Shown piece after piece: positions 47,113 to 57,600 of a stretch of 64,000 nucleotides of DNA (within the stretch, counting starts at the first letter, position 1; every line of letters starts with the position of its first letter). Made by a program: the position numbers and the translations under genes. The stretch comes from an uncultured Saprospiraceae bacterium (GTDB lineage: Bacteria; Bacteroidota; Bacteroidia; Chitinophagales; Saprospiraceae). The notes under the pieces are model-generated. The model made no database searches. It was not told where the DNA came from and worked only from the letters and a program-made list of their open reading frames with translations. Location: positions 234,883 to 298,882 of the forward strand of contig CALSOU010000005.1 in NCBI GenBank assembly GCA_943788055.1. The letters run 5' to 3'.

Positions 47113-47847
47113 TTAAAATAGAGTCCCTTGAAAAGGTCCATCAGGCTTATTTGGTTTTTCTTCCTTCTTCTCAATTTCTTTAATCAACGAAGGATCATTA
47201 TTTCTAACGTTTCCTACTGCTGGTCCAACTTCAATAGCCTGCATCCATTCGTCTGGGTAAGGTTCAATAATTTTAAGAGCTTCTTGAGGAGAAAGAGACA
47301 TATCCAACCATTTTTGCTCTTGGTCAGGTAGAAGAATTGCTGGCATTCTATCGTGAATGTTTGACATAAAATCATTCGGTTCTTGAGTTAAAATAGTAAA
47401 GGTAAAAACTGGGTCGCCTGTGGATTTTGAAATCCATTTTTCCCAAAGACCAGCAACTGTAAAAATATCGACATTGGTTGTAGTAATATAGAATGGTCTT
47501 TTTGTTTTTCCCTCTCGTTTCCATTCATAAAAGCCATCAAATGGGACTATACACCTTCTACTCTCCGTAGATTTACGAAAAGCATTTTTTTCTAATACGG
47601 TTTCCTTTCTTGCATTGATCATTTTGTAGGCAATTTTTTCATCTTTAGCCCAAAATGGGATAAGGCCCCACTTGTATAGATTAATACGATTTGGATCTTG
47701 ATTAGTTATGACAGGATGAATGTGAGAAGGAGCTACATTGTAGCTAGGGAGAGGATTGTAACGGATCAATTCATCACTATAAAAGGTTGAATTAAATCGC
47801 TTTTCAATTTCTTTTTTATTCTTTCTTAAGCTTGATCTTCCGCACAT
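47113..47847 (-). CDS. SOS response-associated peptidase (YedK/HMCES family)
   Basis: A 244-residue SRAP protein that forms a covalent crosslink with abasic sites in single-stranded DNA. The catalytic Cys2 (MCGRSS), the asparagine in YNVAPSH, the glutamate in VPFDGFYEWKREGKTKRPFYI and the histidine in NIHDRMPAIL are all present. The C-terminal tail is lysine-rich and acidic. No SOS box is obvious upstream. Confidence 0.94.
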   Translation of the reverse strand: MCGRSSLRKNKKEIEKRFNSTFYSDELIRYNPLPSYNVAPSHIHPVITNQDPNRINLYKWGLIPFWAKDEKIAYKMINARKETVLEKNAFRKSTESRRCIVPFDGFYEWKREGKTKRPFYITTTNVDIFTVAGLWEKWISKSTGDPVFTFTILTQEPNDFMSNIHDRMPAILLPDQEQKWLDMSLSPQEALKIIEPYPDEWMQAIEVGPAVGNVRNNDPSLIKEIEKKEEKPNKPDGPFQGTLF

Positions 47848-47982
47848 GTATACTTGTTTTAGGAATTGGTATTACTTGATCACTCAAGTTTTCGAACTAA
47901 AGAAAGTTACAAGTTATTTACGTCTTTGTATGAGAATAAGACGTTAAATTATTTGCAGTGATATTGAATCAGCAAGATCGTT

Positions 47983-48624
47983 TTACTGTCTGCGATGAAC
48001 GTAAGAGTCAATTCCCGCAATCTTTAATGAGCTTGAAGTCTGGGATGCAGAACTACTCGAGTTATATCTTCCTGCACAAATTGAATGGTATTGTGATTGA
48101 TCAAAATGGACGATTTCTGCATTTGAATAGCCCATCCCTTGTAGTTTGCGCACCATTTTTTTTGCATTTTCTTCCAACAAATATGATCCAGCTATAACCA
48201 TATAATTACCAGAAGAACTCGTTGATGTGGCTTTACTTGCAGGTTTCGACGAAAAAGTTTTCTCATTGTCTTTTGTATTGGCTGCAGGTTGAGTTACTTC
48301 GCGTTTTGTTCTAGGTTTGAGACTTGTTTTTTCTTTTGACGTGTAGTCACCGGCAACGTACGAATCGTCTTCCTCAAATGTCTCTTGAACTTCCTCGTCC
48401 GAGCTTGGATTTTCAAAATCTTCAGTGGAATTTTCCGTTTGATCTGACTCACCTTCGAATTCAGTAAAATCTGAACCTGGAAGTTCATCATCCAAAAGTT
48501 GAACCTCTTCTTGACTAGCCTGTACCTCAGGTTTGTTCCCATTACATGAATTCAACAGGACCGTGATCCAGAGATAGATCAGAAAAAGTGCCGCTCCAGA
48601 AAGTGTAATTTTAAAGTATCGCAT
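47983..48624 (-). CDS. SPOR-domain lipoprotein
   Basis: About 213 residues from the ATG at 48624 (MRYFKITLSG), with a signal ending in the lipobox LLNSC. A long acidic, serine/threonine-rich linker follows (about 30-130). The C-terminal SPOR domain (about 138-213: NYMVIAGSYLLEENAKKMVRKLQGMGYSNAEIV) binds denuded peptidoglycan at division sites. An in-frame extension upstream to 48696 is hydrophobic but less typical. Confidence 0.82.
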   Translation of the reverse strand: MRYFKITLSGAALFLIYLWITVLLNSCNGNKPEVQASQEEVQLLDDELPGSDFTEFEGESDQTENSTEDFENPSSDEEVQETFEEDDSYVAGDYTSKEKTSLKPRTKREVTQPAANTKDNEKTFSSKPASKATSTSSSGNYMVIAGSYLLEENAKKMVRKLQGMGYSNAEIVHFDQSQYHSICAGRYNSSSSASQTSSSLKIAGIDSYVHRRQ

Positions 48625-48837
48625 AGATAAAGTTTTACATATTATATTAAACAGCAATATATAAAGAATTATTAAAGTGAAACTTATGTAGGTCATACTT
48701 TAACAGATATTTATTTTTTGATTTATTCAGATTCGGAGACCAGTTCTTGTTTAATTATGTTGATTTGGCAATAATTTATTGGTTTTGAAATGACTTCTTA
48801 ATTAAATAAATACGCTACTTTTATAAAAAGAAAGATT

Positions 48838-49155
48838 ATGAAAAATACTATAATTTTATTGATTCTTGCCTTGTCTTTTTTCTTCATTGCTTGTAATTCG
48901 TCCACAGCTAAAAAAGAAGAAACTAAGAAGGTCGAGAGAGTTGACATGAACGGAAAAGAATACACTTCAACGTACATATGTCCTATGCATTGTGCTGGAA
49001 GTGGTTCCGAAGAGCCTGGTGTATGCCCAGTTTGCGAAATGGACTATGTGTTAAACGAGGATAAGGTTGATTCCGATAGTCACGAAGGTCACGATCATGA
49101 TGGGGAAGATCACGAAGGTCACGATCATGATGATAAGCATCAAGAAGAAGGTTAA
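48838..49155 (+). CDS. Heavy-metal-binding-domain lipoprotein with His-rich tail
   Basis: A 105-residue lipoprotein (lipobox FIAC, Cys about 19). The heavy-metal-binding domain is YICPMHCAGSGSEEPGVCPVCEMDYV, with CPMH and CPVC metal motifs. The C-terminal quarter is a tandem repeat of HEGHDHDGED, which could buffer copper or zinc. It ends about 50 bp before a thioredoxin-type gene. No P-type ATPase or CusA pump is adjacent. Confidence 0.85.
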   Translation: MKNTIILLILALSFFFIACNSSTAKKEETKKVERVDMNGKEYTSTYICPMHCAGSGSEEPGVCPVCEMDYVLNEDKVDSDSHEGHDHDGEDHEGHDHDDKHQEEG

Positions 49156-49204
49156 TTAATAGAGTTGTTCATTCTTGATGGCCCTAAAAACAAATGCTGA
49201 ATGT

Positions 49205-50026
49205 ATGCGGTATAAGCTCTTTTTAGTACTTCTTGTTCTGTGTTCTTTTGGTATAAAAGCGCAATCAATTGTTGAATTACATGACGTAGCATGGCTTCGC
49301 AATCTAGAAGAAGCTAAAGCAAAGGCGGCAGAGTTAGACAAACCGATATTTGTTCTTTTTCAAGAAGTGCCAGGATGCCAGACCTGTCAGCGTTTCGGTC
49401 AATAAGTGCTTAAGAAGCCACCATTGGTAGAGGCTATCGAAGACCTTTTTGTTCCCTTGGCGATTTACAATAACAAAAGGGGTCACGACGAAGAGGTCCT
49501 AGCAATTTATAACGAACCTGCCCGGAATAACCCTGTTTTATATGTAGTTGATACGGAAGGGAAGTCAATCATTAATCGCCTTTCAGGAAAGTACACACTG
49601 TATAATGTTGTTCAGTATATTAAGAAGGCATTGATTGCTTGGAAGGAACCTATACCTCCATATCTTTCGTTGCTTGAAGAGGAACTTGAGGCTATGCGTT
49701 TCGGAACAAAAGAAACCTATTTATCTATGTTTTGCTTTTGGTCTGGAGAAAAGCACATTGGTCAGATACCAGGTGTAGTTGAAACAGAAGCGGGATTTAT
49801 GGATGGAAAGCAAGTGTCTAGTATTTCTGGACAAGGTGGGAAGTCTTATATCGACTTGAAAGCATTCAAGAGATATGATATCGGTGTTGAGTTTGTGGAC
49901 TATGGAAATTCTATTAAAAATCGATTTCCCAAAAGGGTAGATTCGCAGCTAACCAACAAATCTATCCTTTCATGGCTTATGTCGATTCCTCAAAAGGAAA
50001 TTCGTCAGATTTTTAAGGATTCATGA
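49205..50026 (+). pseudogene. Secreted thioredoxin-like / MsrA-like protein with an in-frame stop
   Basis: From the ATG at 49205 a signal peptide (about 1-21, ending GIKAQ) leads into a thioredoxin-fold region with FQEVPGCQTCQRFG (CxxC). A TAA at 49403-49405 follows immediately; the same frame then continues (VLKKPPLVEAIEDLFVPLAIYNN) to 50026. The second half contains MFCFWSGEKHIGQIPGVVETEAGFMDG, closely resembling the catalytic loop of methionine sulfoxide reductase A. Either a substitution (or error) created the stop, or the gene is dead. Restored length is about 273 residues. Confidence 0.75.
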
Positions 50027-50099
50027 CCCAAATTTCAGCTTCTGTCTTGAAAAAAATGGTTAACTTTCCACTAGATTATTTATTCAAAAAATAAGTAAC

Positions 50100-51254
50100 A
50101 TGCACTACTATTCTCTAGGAGATATTCCAAATAAGCGACATATTCAATTTAGGAAACAAGATGGAAGTCTATATTCTGAGCAGCTCTTTTCTACAGAAGG
50201 CTTTTCAGATTTATATTCTACACTTTATCATTGTCATCCTCCCACTCAGATAGTGCAAGTTGGAGACCCTGTGTCTGTTGTTCCAAAAACGATACACAGT
50301 AAGCAACTTAAGCATCGAAGTTTGATGGGTTTCAATGTTAAACCAGAAGCTGACTATCTAAAAAGTCGAAAAGCAGTACTGGTCAATAATGATTGCCAGA
50401 TTCTATTAGCTGCTCCCACAAAGGGTACTGAAGGGTACTATTTCAAAAACGCAGATGCAGATGAAGTAATTTTTGTACATGAGGGAACTGGTACGATAAG
50501 GACTATGTATGGAAATATGCAGTTTAAGTATGGAGATTACATCGTCGTACCAAGAGGAACAATTTATCAGATGGAGTTTGATACACCTGACAATAGATTG
50601 ATGATTACTGAGTCTTTTAGTCCGATTGTAACACCTAGGAAATATCGTAATGACTTTGGACAACTTCTTGAACATTCTCCTTTTTGTGAAAGAGATATTA
50701 TTAAGCCTTCTGTACTTGAAACACATGATGAAAGAGGTGATTTCTTGTTGCATATAAAGAAGCAAAATCAACTTTACCCTTATCATTACTTGTCACATCC
50801 ATTTGATGTTGTAGGTTGGGATGGATTTTTGTTTCCATATATATTCTCAATTCATAATTTTGAACCGATAACTGGAAGGGTGCATCAACCACCTCCAGTT
50901 CACCAGACTTTTGAAGCTCGAAATTTTGTCATTTGTTCGTTTGTACCTCGTTTATACGATTATCATCCACAAGCAATTCCTGCACCTTATAACCACAGCA
51001 ATATTGATAGTGACGAAGTCTTATACTATGTTGACGGTGATTTTATGAGTAGAAAGCATGTAGAAAAAGGAATGATTACGCTTCATCCAGGAGGAATTCC
51101 ACATGGACCTCATCCGGGTACCGTTGAGAAATCTATCGGCGCAACGGAAACGAAAGAGCTTGCAGTAATGGTGGATACATTCAAGCCTCTTTTGATGACA
51201 GATATTGCTGCAGGAATAGAAGATCCTGATTATTACAAGAGCTGGTTGCCTTAG
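50100..51254 (+). CDS. hmgA: Homogentisate 1,2-dioxygenase
   Basis: Opens the ring of homogentisate in tyrosine and phenylalanine breakdown. The 384-residue cupin-fold enzyme has the metal and substrate residues in APYNHSNIDSDEVLYYVDG and LHPGGIPHGPHPG. The HxxxxxE pattern and the second His are as in the family. Hpd and FahA genes are not in the window. It converges with the MscS gene. Confidence 0.94.
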   Translation: MHYYSLGDIPNKRHIQFRKQDGSLYSEQLFSTEGFSDLYSTLYHCHPPTQIVQVGDPVSVVPKTIHSKQLKHRSLMGFNVKPEADYLKSRKAVLVNNDCQILLAAPTKGTEGYYFKNADADEVIFVHEGTGTIRTMYGNMQFKYGDYIVVPRGTIYQMEFDTPDNRLMITESFSPIVTPRKYRNDFGQLLEHSPFCERDIIKPSVLETHDERGDFLLHIKKQNQLYPYHYLSHPFDVVGWDGFLFPYIFSIHNFEPITGRVHQPPPVHQTFEARNFVICSFVPRLYDYHPQAIPAPYNHSNIDSDEVLYYVDGDFMSRKHVEKGMITLHPGGIPHGPHPGTVEKSIGATETKELAVMVDTFKPLLMTDIAAGIEDPDYYKSWLP

Positions 51255-51285
51255 AGGAATATACTTATCGACTTTTAGTAGAAGC

Positions 51286-52113
51286 TTACTTGTCAGCGTT
51301 TTTGATCCAAACATCTCGTTGAGGAAAAGGTATCTGAATACCTTCGCGTTTGAATGCAATCCAGATTGCTTTTCTTACATCACTTCGTATTTTGTCGCTT
51401 CTGAAAACCTCACTTGAAAAAAAGTACAGTTTGAAGTTAATGGAAGAGTCTCCGTAAGAAACTAAAAATACAGAAGGAGTATAGTTCATTTTGAATTTTG
51501 AGAATTGCTTAACGACCTCCAACAGTGTATTTTCGACTTGTCGGATATCAGATCCGTATGAAACTCCAATATCGACTGATAAACGAATGGGGGATTGTTT
51601 ATGCGTCAGATTGTTAACTTGGTTATTAACTAATTGCGAATTGGGAAAGATGATGATATGCGCATCGAGAGTTTCGATTTTGGAAGTCCGTAATCCGATG
51701 AATTTCACTCTGCCAATCTGATCATTGACTTGTAAAACATCACCCACTTCAATAGTGCCATCAATAAGTAGAATTATACCTGAAAAGAAATCATTGAATG
51801 TTCCCTGTAGACCTATACCAATACCTACCAATAATGCAGCAGAACCAGCTAGTAGATAGTTAAGCTTTATCCCAATAATATTTATTATCGTTATAAATAC
51901 TACTGCGTAGATAAAGTACTTCACCAAAGTCAAAATGGTATAGGATCTTCCCACATCTACACTTCTTTTGTTAAAAAAGGCTTTTAATACGCGTCGCACT
52001 ACAGAATTGAGTATTCTGGCAATTACTATCCCGAAAAGAAGAAATATGATAGACCCTACTGTTATGGTTACGTTCTCACCAAGCTTAAAGAGTTCATAGT
52101 TGATTATTTCCAT
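51286..52113 (-). CDS. MscS-family mechanosensitive channel
   Basis: A 275-residue channel protein with three N-terminal membrane helices (about 17-38, 60-82 and 85-108). The pore-lining helix is LLAGSAALLVGIGIGLQGTFNDFFSGIILLIDG, and the cytoplasmic beta-domain follows (VGDVLQVNDQIGRVKFIGLRTSKIETLDAHIIIFPNSQLVNNQVNN-like). It probably protects against hypo-osmotic shock. It is the last gene of the secA-deoC-SPOR-rodA strand run. Confidence 0.92.
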   Translation of the reverse strand: MEIINYELFKLGENVTITVGSIIFLLFGIVIARILNSVVRRVLKAFFNKRSVDVGRSYTILTLVKYFIYAVVFITIINIIGIKLNYLLAGSAALLVGIGIGLQGTFNDFFSGIILLIDGTIEVGDVLQVNDQIGRVKFIGLRTSKIETLDAHIIIFPNSQLVNNQVNNLTHKQSPIRLSVDIGVSYGSDIRQVENTLLEVVKQFSKFKMNYTPSVFLVSYGDSSINFKLYFFSSEVFRSDKIRSDVRKAIWIAFKREGIQIPFPQRDVWIKNADK

Positions 52114-52160
52114 AGAAGAGATTCTATAACAAGATTACAAATTAAATGCGATTTCTCTGT

Positions 52161-53567
52161 TTATTCCTTTAATCTACTATAATCCATCTTAACTAAGATA
52201 GCTAACATGATCGAGAAGAAAAATAGGGCAGTTCCTCCTTTACTTAAAAATGGCAAAGGAATCCCGACAACCGGGCATATTCCCATGGTCATTCCTATAT
52301 TTATGAAGAAGTGGAAAAATAAGATTCCCCCAAGACCGTAGGCATATCTCCTGATAAAGAGATTTCGGGCGCGTTCACCTATTAGAATGACTCTATAGAT
52401 CAAAAAGGCATAAAGGAATATGATGCTAAGAACACCTATAAAACCTTGCTCTTCGCCAATAATACTAAAAATAAAATCGGTTGTCTGTTCAGGTACGTGA
52501 TTCAACTCTGTCATTGTTCCGCTTAGGTAGCCTTTACCCGTCAAACCACCAGAGCCAATTGCTGTTTTGGACTGTCGAATATTATAAAGGGATCCTCTTG
52601 GGTCACATTCTTGAGGTTTTAACCAAACATTTATTCGATCTCTTTGATGCGGTTTTAGGACATTTTGGAACATGTAGTTTGTACCAAAAGAGATGATTGA
52701 AAGTAATACTACTGAAGATAGTAGAACGGTGACTAATTGACGCATTCTCTCTTTCCACATATACACGCTAGCAGCTATAATCGCAAGTGCATCGAGTCCG
52801 ATAGCTATTTTGGGCGTAAGCCAATCCCAGAGGAAGAAATTCAATGCTATGAAGCTAATCAGAATGAGTATCGGATACCTTTTCTTTGAAAGCTGAGAAA
52901 TGTAAATGACAGCCACGACTCCAAGTAAAATCGGAATCATAACAAGGGGCGAGTAGATCAAGGTAAGGATAAAAGTCATCGCTAGTGCAAAAGCGATGTA
53001 ATAGTAGATAGGACTTAACCCCTCCCTATAAAGCACGATTCCGAAGGATGTAAATATCAGCGCTGACCCCGCGTCTGGCTGGAGCAAGGTTAATAAAATT
53101 GGAATAAATACTAGTGATAGCGCGATTAATTGTGGCCTCGTTTTACTTAAGTCACACTTGTAGTAACTCAGGTATGATGCCAGTGCCAAAGTGGTTGTCA
53201 ATTTAGCAAATTCAGCTGGTTGAAAGGAAAAGGATCCTATTCTAAACCAGGACCTAGCTCCTTTGATTTCTACACCCATGAGTAAAACTAGAACGAGCAT
53301 TGCAATGGATATAACGAAAAGTGGATAGGCAAAGGTATTCCACATTTTCCAATCGATATTTACTACCAACCAAAAGGAAACTAGAGATATTATAATCCAA
53401 ATTGTCTGAGAGCCTACGGTTGAGCTAAGTGAAAAAATATGTTGTTCAACATCTTTTTCATAAACTGCGGCGTACAGCATCATCCAACCGATTATAACCA
53501 AGCCCACAAATAGGGCAATGGTTACCCAGTCATAAGTACGTTTTGAAAACTGGGTTGATTGACTCAT
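52161..53567 (-). CDS. rodA: Rod-shape determining peptidoglycan polymerase
   Basis: SEDS-family glycosyltransferase acting with a class B PBP in lateral wall growth. The 468-residue protein has about ten or more helices and the SEDS motifs RSWFRIGSFSFQPAEFAKL, LQPDAGSALIFTSFG, NHVPEQTTDFIFSIIGEEQGFIG and CPVVGIPLPFLSKGGTA. It is longer than E. coli RodA because of an inserted segment between the central helices, usual in this phylum. It starts directly after the SPOR gene's stop (adjacent bases). Confidence 0.95.
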   Translation of the reverse strand: MSQSTQFSKRTYDWVTIALFVGLVIIGWMMLYAAVYEKDVEQHIFSLSSTVGSQTIWIIISLVSFWLVVNIDWKMWNTFAYPLFVISIAMLVLVLLMGVEIKGARSWFRIGSFSFQPAEFAKLTTTLALASYLSYYKCDLSKTRPQLIALSLVFIPILLTLLQPDAGSALIFTSFGIVLYREGLSPIYYYIAFALAMTFILTLIYSPLVMIPILLGVVAVIYISQLSKKRYPILILISFIALNFFLWDWLTPKIAIGLDALAIIAASVYMWKERMRQLVTVLLSSVVLLSIISFGTNYMFQNVLKPHQRDRINVWLKPQECDPRGSLYNIRQSKTAIGSGGLTGKGYLSGTMTELNHVPEQTTDFIFSIIGEEQGFIGVLSIIFLYAFLIYRVILIGERARNLFIRRYAYGLGGILFFHFFINIGMTMGICPVVGIPLPFLSKGGTALFFFSIMLAILVKMDYSRLKE

Positions 53568-53963
53568 CTATGGAAGAAATTCTATTTTATCGATTTTGTC
53601 TCGTACAGCAATTGCTCGAGGAAAATCAGGCTTCAATTCACGCAAAAAAGCCTCTAAGTCCAATTTCTCCCTGTATGCTCCTACCTTGACCTGATAGTAA
53701 GGTTGGACGTGTTCCCAAGTCATTTTTAACAGAGGATACTCAGCTGCAAATTTGGCTCTTGCAGCTTCCATCTGCCTCCGATCGTCTGTATTAATGATCT
53801 GGATTCTCCAACCTTCGATTTGATTTTCATTGCTAGACAATGTCTTAAAAATATCCATAGCTTGCGTGATTTCAATTTCTTCATTGATTGTCACTTGCGC
53901 TTGAACTGTTGTTGTCCACAGCAACACCAAAACGACTGTCGTTAAGAGTATACTATTTTTCAT
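53568..53963 (-). CDS. Small exported SPOR-like protein
   Basis: About 131 residues with a signal peptide (ends TVQAQ). The remainder is a SPOR-type repeat: GWRIQIINTDDRRQMEAARAKF, then WEHVQPYYQVKVGAYREKLDLEAFLRELKPDFPRAI. Its start (ATG 53963) overlaps the deoC stop and its end abuts rodA. Its location between deoC and rodA suggests a wall-related role; this is inference. Confidence 0.85.
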   Translation of the reverse strand: MKNSILLTTVVLVLLWTTTVQAQVTINEEIEITQAMDIFKTLSSNENQIEGWRIQIINTDDRRQMEAARAKFAAEYPLLKMTWEHVQPYYQVKVGAYREKLDLEAFLRELKPDFPRAIAVRDKIDKIEFLP

Positions 53964-54669
53964 TTGCTTCAATTATAGATATTCCAGCTGATGCTCCAAT
54001 CCGATCAGCTCCTGCTTTTATAAATGCTAAGGTATCATTTAAATTTCGGATTCCACCTGATGCTTTAATCTTGAGTGATCGATTACCAATCTGCTTTTTC
54101 CACTTCTTGACCGTAGAAAGCTGTGCTCCTTTTTCAGCAAAACCTGTTGATGTTTTGATGAAGTCAGCTCCGACTTCCATACAGTAATCACAGACTAAAA
54201 CGAGTTCACCATTATTTAAATATGCTGTTTCAACGATCCACTTTACGATTCCGTAGTGACTATGTACCATCGAAGTTAACTCTTGCATTTCACGAAGAAG
54301 TTGATTGCGATCTTCAGGATTTTCAGACTTCAGTAGACCTTGAGGTATGACAATGTCGAACTCTGTTGCACCAGCTAGTCTAGAAGCTTTTATTTCTGCT
54401 TTTTTGGAATCGATTGAATGATATCCTAGCGGAAAACCTATCACAGTGCAAACATCAACATCGCTAGAAACCAACAATTGGAAAGCCTGATCAACAAAAA
54501 TAGGTGGTACACAAACAGAACGAAAGTTTTTCTCAATAGCTTCACTGCATAGCTTAGCAATATCTTCTCTTGAAACGGTTGGATTGAGAACTGTATGGTC
54601 TATATATCGCTCTAAATGCTCTATTTTCCGTGACACTGCTTGTATTTCTGGCCACTTCCACATGGACAT
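53953..54669 (-). CDS. deoC: Deoxyribose-phosphate aldolase
   Basis: Cleaves 2-deoxyribose-5-phosphate to glyceraldehyde-3-phosphate and acetaldehyde in deoxynucleoside catabolism. The catalytic lysine is in DFIKTSTGFA and the second active lysine in LKIKASGGIR. The start is uncertain: an ATG at 54669 lies inside the secA 3' end, while GTG at 54636 (VSRKIEHLERYIDH) is closer to the usual N-terminus. Either way the gene overlaps secA. Confidence 0.92.
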   Translation of the reverse strand: MSMWKWPEIQAVSRKIEHLERYIDHTVLNPTVSREDIAKLCSEAIEKNFRSVCVPPIFVDQAFQLLVSSDVDVCTVIGFPLGYHSIDSKKAEIKASRLAGATEFDIVIPQGLLKSENPEDRNQLLREMQELTSMVHSHYGIVKWIVETAYLNNGELVLVCDYCMEVGADFIKTSTGFAEKGAQLSTVKKWKKQIGNRSLKIKASGGIRNLNDTLAFIKAGADRIGASAGISIIEANEK

Positions 54670-57600
54670 GGCTCATTTCTTCCAACTTTTTCTTCTTGTC
54701 GTATAAATTGTTCAACAGCTTTTCTACTCCCTGCTTTAGATGCAGCAGCTCTCGCTGCTTCTGCTTCTGAATTACGGCTAGTCTTCGTTTTGCTATAGTC
54801 TGTTTTTTGTTGTTCAGCTTCTCGAACTTCACCTTCGCCCTGAATGAGTACTTTTCCTCGCATTAAGTAAGAACATACGTCAGAATTGATTCGCGCAACA
54901 ACTTGCTGGAATAGATTGAAAGCTTCTAGTTTGTAAACAACTAGTGGGTCTTTCTGCTCAAAAGAAGCTGATTGCGATGATTCTTTTAACTCATCCATGT
55001 TTCTCAAGTGCTCTTTCCAATTTTCATCGATAAGCGCTAGAGTTACAGCTTTTTCGATCTCAGTCATAATTGCTTCTCCGTCAGTATTGACAGATTCTTC
55101 TAAACTTGCTGAAATCGGAAGTGGATTCGTTCGACCTCCAGTGAACGGAATCGCAATTCTTTTAAACCTGTGACCTTGTGTTTCGTGGACACGTTTGATT
55201 GTGGGCAATAGAGCCTGATTGATTTGTTCTCTCTTTCGGAGATACAGCTCGATTACTTGTGTCTGATACTTTTGTAGAATATTGGAGGTTTTATCTTCAT
55301 TCCAGTCAGCAGCTTCGATATCAGGATCAACTCCCAATTCTAAAATTGAAGTGTTCACAAAAGACTCATACGTTCCTGCAGCTTTGTGTTCTTCAACAAT
55401 CATTTCAGTCAAGTCAACAAATCTATTGTATAAATCCACTGAAAGGCGATCACCAGAAAGCGCGTTATTACGCTTAGTGTAGATTGCCTCACGTTGAATA
55501 TTCATCACATCATCGTATTCCAATAATCGTTTACGAATACCAAAGTTGTTTTCCTCTACCTTCTTCTGAGCTCTTTCAATAGTCTTAGTTACCATCGAGT
55601 GTTGAATCACTTCACCTTCCTTGTAACCGATTCTATCCATCAGTTTCGTAACCCTTTCTGTCGAAAACAGTCGCATCAACTTATCTTCTAGAGACACATA
55701 AAACTGTGAGCTACCTGGATCTCCTTGACGACCTGCTCTACCTCTCAACTGTCTATCAACTCGTCGAGAATCATGCCTTTCAGTAGCAATTATTGCTAAA
55801 CCACCTAAAGCTTTTATTTCATCTGTAAGTTTGATATCCGTACCACGACCTGCCATATTCGTTGCGATAGTAACCGCACTTCTTTTTCCTGCATCTGATA
55901 CGATTTCTGCTTCTCGTTGGTGCAGTTTGGCATTCAAAATATTATGTTTAATATTTCGAAGATTAAGTATTCTAGATAGTTTTTCAGAAATATCGACGGA
56001 TGTTGTACCAACAAGTACAGGACGTCCAACTTCTGATAATCGCACTATCTCTTCAATTACTGCATTGAATTTCTCTTTTTCAGTACGATAAACTAAGTCA
56101 TCTTTATCATCTCGGACAATTGGACGGTTTGTTGGTATAACAACCACATCTAGCTTGTAAATTTCCCAAAACTCACCTGCTTCTGTTTCTGCAGTACCAG
56201 TCATACCTGCCAATTTGTGGTACATTCGGAAGTAGTTTTGTAAAGTAATAGTCGCGTAGGTCTGTGTGATTTCTCCAATCTTCACATTCTCCTTGGCCTC
56301 CAAGGCTTGGTGCAAACCGTCCGAATACCTTCTACCTTCCATCATCCGACCAGTCTGCTCATCGACAATTTTCACTTGGCCGTCCATCACTACATACTCT
56401 TCATCCTTTTCGAAAAGGGTGTAAGCTTTTAGTAGCTGACTTGTAGCATGTAATCGCTTAGATTTAATCGTATAATCGCGAATTAGGCTTTCTTTCTGAT
56501 TGATCATCTCATCTTCAGAAAGTTCCGAATTCTCTTCAATTTCTTGCATCATGGAAGTAATATCCGGCATGATGAAGAAAGTGGAATCGGACTCACCTTG
56601 AGCCAGAAAATCTGCTCCTTTTTCTGTTAGATTTACATTTCTGTTTTTTTCATCAATAGTAAACAAAAGTGGCTCATCTGCAATGTGCATGTTTTTGGAT
56701 TGCTCCTGCATGTAGAAGTTTTCCGCTTTATTCATCTCTTGTTTAACTCCATCCTCACTCAAGAATTTGATTAGCGGACGGTATTTAGGAACTGCTCGAT
56801 ATGCTCTAAGTAAAGCCATACCGGCTTCTCCCTCATTCGTTCCCAATTTGCCTTCCGCATAAAGTCTTTTGGCATCAGCTAAATACTTAGTTGCTAGTTT
56901 CTTTTGTGCGTTGAAAAGATTAAGAACTTTCGGATTTAGCGAAATGTACTCTTGCTCTTCCGAACCTTGTGGAACTGGTCCCGAGATGATCAATGGTGTT
57001 CTCGCATCATCAATTAAGACTGAATCCACCTCGTCAATCATACAATAGTGATGTTTTGCTTGTACAAGTTCGTCTTGCGAGCGCACCATATTGTCCCTCA
57101 AATAATCAAAACCAAATTCGTTGTTTGTTCCATATGTGATATCTGCACGATAGGCATTGATTCTTTCTTTAGAATGTGGCCTGTGTTTATCTATACAATC
57201 AACCGTAAGATGTAAGAATTCAAATATAGGACCTACCCATTCTTGGTCTCTTCGAGCTAGATAGTCGTTTACTGTAATGATGTGTACTCCTTGCCCTGTT
57301 ATACCATTGAGGTACGCGGGAAGCGTCGCAACTAAGGTCTTACCTTCACCCGTTGCCATTTCTGCAATTTTACCTCCGTGCAACACCATACCTCCGATGA
57401 GCTGAACATCGTAGTGCAACATATTCCATTTTATAAGACCACCGGCAGCATCCCACTCATTCTTCCATATCGCTTTTTCGCCTTCTATTCGAACATAGTC
57501 TCTACCTTTACCAGCTAGGTTCCGATCTTGTTCAGTTAGTGTCACCTCAATTTCTGAATTTTCGGTAAATCTTCTTGCAGTTTCCTTTACGACTGCGAAA

